Assembly (NCBI GenBank): GCA_050743365.1
Contig: JBOGFI010000041.1
Coordinates: forward strand, 1 to 17,043
DNA length: 17,043 bases
Direction: 5' to 3'
Source of the DNA: JBOGFI01 sp050743365
GTDB lineage: Bacteria; Actinomycetota; Acidimicrobiia; IMCC26256; JACDBD01
The position numbers were made by a program, and so were the translations under genes. Below the pieces are notes generated by a model that saw only the letters and a program-made list of their open reading frames with translations, made no database searches and was not told where the DNA came from. This document shows, piece by piece, positions 12,814 through 17,043 of this stretch (position 1 is its first letter; every line of letters starts with the position of its first letter).

Positions 12814-14247
12814 TCAAGCTTCGTGGCGGCGACGCCCGCCTGCTTCGCGGTGGTCGCGGGCGCCGCCCGCTTCCGGCTCGACCTCGAGCACGAGCCCGGC
12901 GACGGCCACGACGCGCACGGCGGCGCCGGCTGCGATGGGCGTCGCCCGGTTGGTGCGCGCCCGCCAACGGGCGCCCTGGATCAGCACCACGCCGTCGGGC
13001 GACACGTCGACCTCGGCCCGCCCCATCTCGCCGATCATCCCCTCGCGCCCGACGGTCGGCGTCGAGAAGCGCGTGCGGATCACGGTGGGCATCGCGCCCA
13101 GCATGAACAGCACGGCACCGACACCCACGATGACGAGCACCCACCACGGCGGATCCAGGCGCGAAGAACCGCCGTAGAGCGCGACGGAGCCGGCAACGAG
13201 CGCCGTCGACCCGATGAGCGTCCACGCGCCGAGCCGGCCCGTCTGCACGTCGACGCTGTAACCGAAGACCGCGAGCATCAACAGGGCGAGCGCCCACCAC
13301 TTCACCGGGAGGTGTGAGAAGCCGACGAGCGCGCCGACGATCGCAACTGCGCCCGCGAGCCCGGCCAGGCCGATGCCGGCCGTGTAGAACTCGAACACGA
13401 CGAGCGCGAGCCCGGCGACGAACAGCAGGTAGGCGATCGACGGGCTCGTGAGCGTGTGCAGGACCTGACCGTCGAGCGAGAGGCGGTCGAAGCGGATCTC
13501 CTGGTTGGGCTGACGCCGGCGGTCGACGCCCTCGCCGACGACCTTCGCCGTCGCGAGGAGCTGGGGCCCGTCGGCGGTGGTGACGACGCGCCCGTCGAGC
13601 GACACGATGAGCTCGCCCAAAGTCGGCTCGACCACGTTGATCGACCCGGTTCGATGCGCGTCGCCACCCGACAGCCGGTCGCGCGCGAGCCGGCGGGCGC
13701 CGTCGGCCTGCCGGCCCCATTGGGCGGCCAGCGCTCCGAGCCGGTCCGCCACGCGGTCGGGCGCAGGGTCGCCGGGGTGGTCGAGGTACAGGGGCGCCGC
13801 CGGTCCCACTCCGGACCCGGGCGACACCGACGCCACGTGGGCCGCCTCCACGAGCAGGGCCGTCGCCCCCCTGGCCTCGGACCCCGAGGGGCCCACCCAT
13901 GCGACGACCGGCACGTCCGAGCGCCTGATCGCAGCCAGGATGGGGTCGACGTCGACGTCGACGGCGCCGCCCGAGTCGATCTGGAGCACGATCAGGGTCG
14001 AGCCGCGCCGGTTGGCGTCCCGGACGGCGTCGCGTACGAGCGAGACGTTGGGGGGGTCGAGCAGTCCTTCCACCTGCACCACGTCGATGCCTTCTGGCTC
14101 TGTCGTCGCTCGCCGCTCGCTCGTCCGCCAGGCTCGGATTCCGCTCGCGTCCGCTCGCTCCGCAGAGGGGGCCGTGAGAAGCACCACTAGGGCGAGGCAA
14201 GCGAGCGCGGCTAGGCGGCGACCGGTGGATCGCCGAGGGCGGAACAC
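12814..14247 (-). CDS. NfeD-family membrane protein with ClpP-like domain lacking the catalytic serine
   Basis: 477 residues. A signal peptide (about 1-33) is followed by a ClpP-class domain at about 53-220 (VVQVEGLLDPPNVSLVRDAV, LIVLQIDSGG). Then come roughly four membrane helices at about 285-430 and a C-terminal OB-fold NfeD domain (GREGMIGEMGRAEVDVSPDG onward). Long NfeD proteins are membrane proteases linked to stomatin-like partners. The nucleophile motif A-S-A-G of active members aligns here with EARGAT, so the serine is replaced by Arg126, and I see no lysine at the expected base position; it is probably not a protease. GTG 14247 is preferred because GGAG lies 8 nt upstream. ATG 14265 would overlap the start codon of the divergent ATPase. 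It reads towards whiB, 87 nt away; no stomatin gene is in the window. Confidence 0.85.
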   Translation of the reverse strand: MFRPRRSTGRRLAALACLALVVLLTAPSAERADASGIRAWRTSERRATTEPEGIDVVQVEGLLDPPNVSLVRDAVRDANRRGSTLIVLQIDSGGAVDVDVDPILAAIRRSDVPVVAWVGPSGSEARGATALLVEAAHVASVSPGSGVGPAAPLYLDHPGDPAPDRVADRLGALAAQWGRQADGARRLARDRLSGGDAHRTGSINVVEPTLGELIVSLDGRVVTTADGPQLLATAKVVGEGVDRRRQPNQEIRFDRLSLDGQVLHTLTSPSIAYLLFVAGLALVVFEFYTAGIGLAGLAGAVAIVGALVGFSHLPVKWWALALLMLAVFGYSVDVQTGRLGAWTLIGSTALVAGSVALYGGSSRLDPPWWVLVIVGVGAVLFMLGAMPTVIRTRFSTPTVGREGMIGEMGRAEVDVSPDGVVLIQGARWRARTNRATPIAAGAAVRVVAVAGLVLEVEPEAGGARDHREAGGRRRHEA

Positions 14248-14263
14248 GATCAAGGCTCCTAGC

Positions 14264-15232
14264 ATGCAGGCGATGGAGCTCGAGCGCTTCTGCTCCACCT
14301 CTCGGGTGCTGATCGTGGCGGGCAAGGGTGGCGTCGGCAAGACGACCGTCACCGCGACCCTGGCCACGGCGGCGGCTCGCGCGGGCGCGAGCGTGCTGAT
14401 CGTGGAGGTCGAAGGCAAATCGGGCCTCGCTACGGCGTTCGCGCGCCCTCCCCTCACCTACGAGGAGACCGAGCTGCGAGCGGGCGTGTCGGCCCGGACG
14501 CTCACACCCGACGAGGCCCTCGTCGAGTACCTCGAGACCCACGGGCTGCGGCGGATCTCGAAGCGCCTCGTCAGGTCGGGTGCCCTCGACGTGGTCGCCG
14601 GCGCCGTCCCCGGCATGAAGGACATCCTCGTGCTCGGCAAGGTGAAGGCGCTCGACCTCGAGGAGCGCTTCGACCTCATCATCGTCGACGCGCCCGCCGC
14701 GGGCCACGCCGTGACCTTCCTCACCTCGCCCCGGGGGCTGCTCGACGCGGTGAAGGTCGGGCCGATCAACGCGCAGGCCAACGCCGTGATCGAGATGCTC
14801 TCGGACCCCTCTCGATGCCAGGTGGTGCTGGTCACCATCCCCGAGGAGATGCCGGTCAGCGAGCTCGTCGACACCGCGTTCGCGCTCGAGGACCGGGTGG
14901 GGGTCAAGCTGGGCCCGGTGGTCATCAACGGGTGTGCGCCGCCGGTCGAGGGTGGGTATGCCGACGTCGACCGGGTCCAGCGCGACGCCGGAGAGGCCGA
15001 CGTGTTCGTGTCGCCGCGCGAGGCCACCGACCTCGCCGCCGCTGCCGTCTTCCGCGCCCGGCGTCACGCCGTCCAGCAGGAGCAGGCCGACCGCCTCGCG
15101 GGGTTGCTCCCATTGCCCCAGGTCCGGCTGCCGTTCCTCTACACCGCCGACATCGGGCCCGCGGAGATCGAGACGCTCGCCGACGCGCTCACGGTCGAGG
15201 TGGAGGCGATGCCGGCGCGGGTCGCGTCGTGA
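14264..15232 (+). CDS. Get3/ArsA-family ATPase, first of pair
   Basis: 322 residues. A deviant Walker A motif, GKGGVGKTT, is at 20-28, and the switch region reads DAPAAGHA. The lysine signature (GKGG) marks the ArsA/Get3/MinD class, which works as a dimer. Arsenite-binding cysteines of ArsA are not evident, and no arsB or arsR gene is near. The two-gene arrangement matches actinobacterial Get3-like pairs, such as Rv3679/Rv3680, which I recall as BagA/BagB. Their role is not fully settled; membrane-protein handling or stress tolerance has been proposed. ATG 14264 has AAGG 8 nt upstream; ATG 14273 is an alternative. The start lies within 17 nt of the divergent NfeD gene, so its promoter must sit in that gene's coding sequence. 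The stop overlaps the next ATPase. Confidence 0.88.
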   Translation: MQAMELERFCSTSRVLIVAGKGGVGKTTVTATLATAAARAGASVLIVEVEGKSGLATAFARPPLTYEETELRAGVSARTLTPDEALVEYLETHGLRRISKRLVRSGALDVVAGAVPGMKDILVLGKVKALDLEERFDLIIVDAPAAGHAVTFLTSPRGLLDAVKVGPINAQANAVIEMLSDPSRCQVVLVTIPEEMPVSELVDTAFALEDRVGVKLGPVVINGCAPPVEGGYADVDRVQRDAGEADVFVSPREATDLAAAAVFRARRHAVQQEQADRLAGLLPLPQVRLPFLYTADIGPAEIETLADALTVEVEAMPARVAS

Positions 15233-16398
15233 GGGAGCATCTGCGGGAGATCGTGCAGTCGCGCACGATCGTCGTGTGCTGCGGCACCGGTGGCGTCGGC
15301 AAGACGACGTTGTCAGCAGTGCTCGCCGTCGAGGGCGCCCGCCGGGGCCGCAACGCCGTCGTGGTGACGATCGACCCCGCCAAGCGCCTCGCCAACACGC
15401 TCGGGCTCGAGACGTTGTCGAACACGCCGCACGAGATCGACCGTTCGCTGTGGGATCCGGCGGGCAGCGCTCCGGCGACGGGGCGCCTGTCGGCGCTGAT
15501 GCTCGACACGAAGTCCACGTTCGACGGCCTCGTCACCAAGTACTCCGCCGATCCGGACCAGGCGGCACGGATCCTCGACAACCGCTTCTACCGCAGCATC
15601 TCCAGCGCCCTGTCGGGCACGCAGGAGTACATGGCGATGGAGAAGCTCTACGAGCTGCACGAGGAGGGCGGCTACGAGCTCATCGTGGTCGACACGCCGC
15701 CGACCCGTCACGCGCTCGACTTCCTGGACGCTCCCCAGCGGCTCACCCGCCTGCTCGACAACCGGATCTTCCGGGTGCTGATGCTGCCCACGCGCGCCTA
15801 CGTGAAGGTCGCCGGCCGCGCGCTGCAGGCGTTCGTGCGCACCGTGTCGAGGGTGGTGGGCACCGAGCCGATCGATGACGTCGTGGCGTTCTTCCGCGCC
15901 TTCGAGGGCATGGAGGAGGGCTTTCGCGACCGGGCCGTCCACGTGCTCGACCTGCTCGGGAACGGCTCGACGAGCTTCGTGCTGGTCACGTCGCCTCGCC
16001 GTGACGCCGTCGACGAGGCCACCTTCTTCGCCCGCCGGCTCGCCGAGAGCTCCATGCCGGTCGACGCCCTGATCGTGAACCGGGTGCACCCCCGCTTCGG
16101 CGAGGCGCGTCCCGAAGGCCTGCGGGCGCGCGCGGCGTCGCTGGGTGAGGCGGCGACGAGCACCGACGGCGGCGGGGCCGCGGCGCGGCTCGCCGCCCTC
16201 TACTCCAACCTGGCCGACTTCCAGGAGGTGTCCGACCGCGAGCGCCGCCAGTTCGAGGGTGTGCGGGCACAAGTCGAGCACGCCGCGGTGGCGTTCGTGC
16301 CGTTCCTCGCCCGCGACGTCTACGACTTCGACGCCCTCTCGGAGGTGGGCGGCCACCTGTTCGCACCGGACGAGCCTGCCGCCGCGGCTGCCGGGTAG
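15229..16398 (+). CDS. Get3/ArsA-family ATPase, second of pair
   Basis: 389 residues, longer than its partner. The Walker A motif is GTGGVGKTT at 19-27, with Thr in place of the first signature lysine. IDPAKRLANTLGL follows near 46-58, and VDTPPTRHALDFLDAP is the switch and following loop. A central insertion rich in Arg and aromatic residues (about 120-235) and a Gly/Ala-rich tail set it apart from the first copy. The difference at the signature lysine suggests a heterodimer in which the two subunits do not hydrolyse ATP equally; that is inference. The GTG start is joined to the previous gene by a GTGA overlap, a strong sign of one operon. A receiver-domain gene follows after 12 nt. Confidence 0.88.
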   Translation: MREHLREIVQSRTIVVCCGTGGVGKTTLSAVLAVEGARRGRNAVVVTIDPAKRLANTLGLETLSNTPHEIDRSLWDPAGSAPATGRLSALMLDTKSTFDGLVTKYSADPDQAARILDNRFYRSISSALSGTQEYMAMEKLYELHEEGGYELIVVDTPPTRHALDFLDAPQRLTRLLDNRIFRVLMLPTRAYVKVAGRALQAFVRTVSRVVGTEPIDDVVAFFRAFEGMEEGFRDRAVHVLDLLGNGSTSFVLVTSPRRDAVDEATFFARRLAESSMPVDALIVNRVHPRFGEARPEGLRARAASLGEAATSTDGGGAAARLAALYSNLADFQEVSDRERRQFEGVRAQVEHAAVAFVPFLARDVYDFDALSEVGGHLFAPDEPAAAAAG

Positions 16399-16410
16399 CG
16401 TGCCGCGCCG

Positions 16411-16797
16411 ATGACGAAGATCCTCGTCGCCGCCGACGCCCAATGGGTGCGCGAGCACGTGCGGGCGGCGTTCGTCGCGCCGGGGCAGGAGGTGGTCGAG
16501 GTCACGCGAGGCCAGGACGTGCGCGACGCCGTCGCGCGCGAGGAGCCCGACCTCGTGGTGCTCGACCTCCAGATCGGCAACATGGGTGGCATCGCGGTCG
16601 CCCACGACCTGAGGCTCGAGGAGTCGGCCGGCCGCGTGCCCCGACAGCGCATCCTGCTGCTGCTCGACCGCGAAGCCGACCGGTTTCTCTCTCACCGGGC
16701 CGGCGTCAACGAGGAGCTCGTCAAGCCGGTCGACGCCGGGATCCTCCGACGGGCAGCCAAACCGCTGCTGGCCGCGTCGGCCGCCACTCCTTCCTGA
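16411..16797 (+). CDS. Stand-alone receiver-domain protein (CheY-like, atypical)
   Basis: 128 residues, one receiver domain and no output domain. The phosphate-accepting Asp52 (VVLDLQIGNMGG) and the conserved Lys105 (LVKPVD) are present. The acidic pocket is reduced to Asp9, since the partner position reads Ala8. The Thr/Ser normally after the fourth strand is missing (ILLLLDREAD). Phosphorylation switching may therefore be weak or absent. It starts 12 nt after the second ATPase gene on the same strand and probably belongs to that operon. No histidine kinase is in the window. It may regulate the ATPases by binding them, but nothing in the sequence proves this. Confidence 0.82.
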   Translation: MTKILVAADAQWVREHVRAAFVAPGQEVVEVTRGQDVRDAVAREEPDLVVLDLQIGNMGGIAVAHDLRLEESAGRVPRQRILLLLDREADRFLSHRAGVNEELVKPVDAGILRRAAKPLLAASAATPS

Positions 16798-16842
16798 CGC
16801 CTTGACCGCGCCATCCCCTGCCCGGTCCGAGGGACGCCGTCC

Positions 16843-16848
16843 TAGAAT
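16843..16848 (+). promoter_or_regulatory. Predicted -10 box of tRNA-Pro
   Basis: TAGAAT matches the -10 consensus at five of six positions and lies 9 nt before the tRNA. Transcription would start only about 3 nt before the mature 5' end. No good -35 element lies at 16-18 nt; the TTGACC at 16802 is too far away. Confidence 0.45.
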
Positions 16849-16857
16849 GAGCGTCCT

Positions 16858-16935
16858 CGGGACGTAGCGCAGTTTGGTTAGCGCGCAGCGTTCGGGACGC
16901 TGAGGTCGCGGGTTCAAATCCCGCCGTCCCGACCA
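16858..16935 (+). tRNA. tRNA-Pro (anticodon CGG)
   Basis: A full cloverleaf can be drawn. The acceptor arm CGGGACG (16858-16864) pairs with CGTCCCG (16925-16931). The D arm is GCGC...GCGC. The anticodon stem CAGCG/CGCTG encloses the loop TTCGGGA with anticodon CGG at 16893-16895. The T arm GCGGG-TTCAAAT-CCCGC and discriminator A follow, and CCA is encoded (16933-16935). It reads CCG codons, which are abundant in this high-GC genome. Confidence 0.97.
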
Positions 16936-16939
16936 GTGC

Positions 16940-16978
16940 GATGTCTCGGGACATCGTGCACAGATGTCCCGAGACATC
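16940..16978. repeat. Perfect 16-bp inverted repeat behind tRNA-Pro
   Basis: GATGTCTCGGGACATC (16940-16955) and its exact complement (16963-16978) flank the 7-nt loop GTGCACA, itself nearly palindromic. Each arm is also internally symmetric (GATGTC-4-GACATC). It begins 5 nt after the tRNA CCA and ends 2 nt before the stop of the incoming transposase-like frame. It may serve as a terminator for both sides, or be the end region of the insertion sequence. Confidence 0.85.
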
Positions 16979-16980
16979 CT

Positions 16981-17043
16981 TCACGATCCGGCCTGCCTCT
17001 GGTAGTTGCGGCTCGGGTCGAGCGTTAGCTCGCGGATGAGGTG
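16981..17043 (-). CDS. C-terminal codons of an IS481-like transposase (5' partial)
   Basis: Only 20 residues and the stop are visible, reading HLIRELTLDPSRNYQRQAGS. The phrase LIRELTLDPSRNYQ closely resembles the C-terminus of many IS481-family DDE transposases as I remember them. The reading frame leaves the window, so neither the integrase core nor the DDE residues can be checked. The identification rests on this short match and the adjacent inverted repeat. Confidence 0.5.
   Translation of the reverse strand, partial: HLIRELTLDPSRNYQRQAGS

Larger units (their letters stand above)
16939..17043 (-). mobile_element. Probable end of an IS481-family insertion sequence (partial)
   Basis: A transposase-like C-terminus running in from the right, plus the inverted repeat between it and the tRNA, suggest one end of an insertion sequence placed next to the tRNA gene. 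The outer boundary is approximate, because the other end and the target duplication lie outside. Confidence 0.45.

Noticed and set aside
11882..15067. A 1061-residue minus-strand open frame
   Set aside because: It is antisense to selB and the ATPase gene and out of frame with whiB and NfeD. Its composition (Arg/Gly/Asp runs) is typical of high-GC shadow frames.
14264..16398. Arsenite efflux (arsA) reading of the ATPase pair
   Set aside because: There is no arsB, arsR or arsD gene nearby and no arsenite-binding cysteine set is evident; the pair fits the actinobacterial Get3-like arrangement better.
16802..16848. TTGACC at 16802 as -35 partner of TAGAAT at 16843
   Set aside because: The spacer would be 35 nt, twice the workable distance.
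15313..16984. Minus-strand frames reading RRDLNPRPQRPERCALTKL or GTAGFEPATSASRTLR
   Set aside because: These phrases are the well-known false translations of the antisense strand of tRNA genes; they cross tRNA-Pro here.

Overview
The window is high-GC, densely coded DNA. It carries a WhiB-family [4Fe-4S] regulator, a pair of Get3/ArsA-type ATPases, Thr/Pro-rich and Lys/Ala-rich low-complexity proteins and many GTG starts. WhiB places it in the Actinomycetota. The overall flavour (unlinked Fe-S genes, SelA/SelB, fused molybdo-hydroxylase) would suit an Acidimicrobiia-like or other deep-branching lineage, but that finer placement is inference.

Layout. (1) 1-292: C-terminal end of a membrane protein with a Thr/Pro-rich extracellular tail. 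(2) 296-2968, minus strand: a likely three-gene run of a fused and shortened [2Fe-2S]/molybdopterin hydroxylase, a tiny membrane protein and a dienelactone hydrolase. A Tat-exported, thioredoxin-like lipoprotein (2997-3881, plus) leaves divergently across 28 nt. (3) 3897-6936: a histone-H1-like basic protein, an A-type Fe-S carrier and a SufR-like winged-helix regulator with four C-terminal cysteines (all minus), facing the Mrp/ApbC Fe-S carrier ATPase (plus). Two antiparallel sigma-70-like promoters overlap almost completely in the 75-nt regulator/mrp gap, and a palindrome covers the regulator's start codon. (4) 6958-9144, minus: a secreted four-cysteine protein of unknown function, a LACTB2-like metallo-beta-lactamase-fold hydrolase and a NUDT19-like NUDIX hydrolase, tightly packed. 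(5) 9211-12343, plus: selA-selB, the selenocysteine insertion genes, with selA probably translated from a leaderless GTG mRNA. (6) 12412-12434: a perfect 10-bp hairpin between convergent selB and whiB. (7) 12460-14247, minus: whiB with a good promoter, and an NfeD-type membrane protein that has lost its protease nucleophile. (8) 14264-16797, plus: two Get3/ArsA-like ATPases joined by a GTGA overlap, followed by a stand-alone receiver-domain protein. (9) 16858-16935: tRNA-Pro(CGG). (10) 16940-17043: a perfect 16-bp inverted repeat and the C-terminal codons of what looks like an IS481-family transposase entering from the right.

How the genes fit together. Three themes recur. Iron-sulfur biology: Mrp, ErpA/IscA, SufR-like regulator, WhiB, [2Fe-2S] hydroxylase. 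Membrane and secreted protein quality: Get3-like pair, NfeD, Tat lipoprotein. Selenoprotein synthesis: SelA/SelB, but with no selC, selD or selenoprotein visible here. The WhiB / double Get3 ATPase / MBL-fold combination resembles, from memory, the mycobacterial Rv3677c-Rv3681c neighbourhood, here interrupted by other genes. I do not see a clearly new multi-gene system. The most unusual items are the degenerate fused molybdo-hydroxylase, the pseudo-protease NfeD facing the Get3 pair with essentially no intergenic DNA, and the face-to-face Fe-S promoters.
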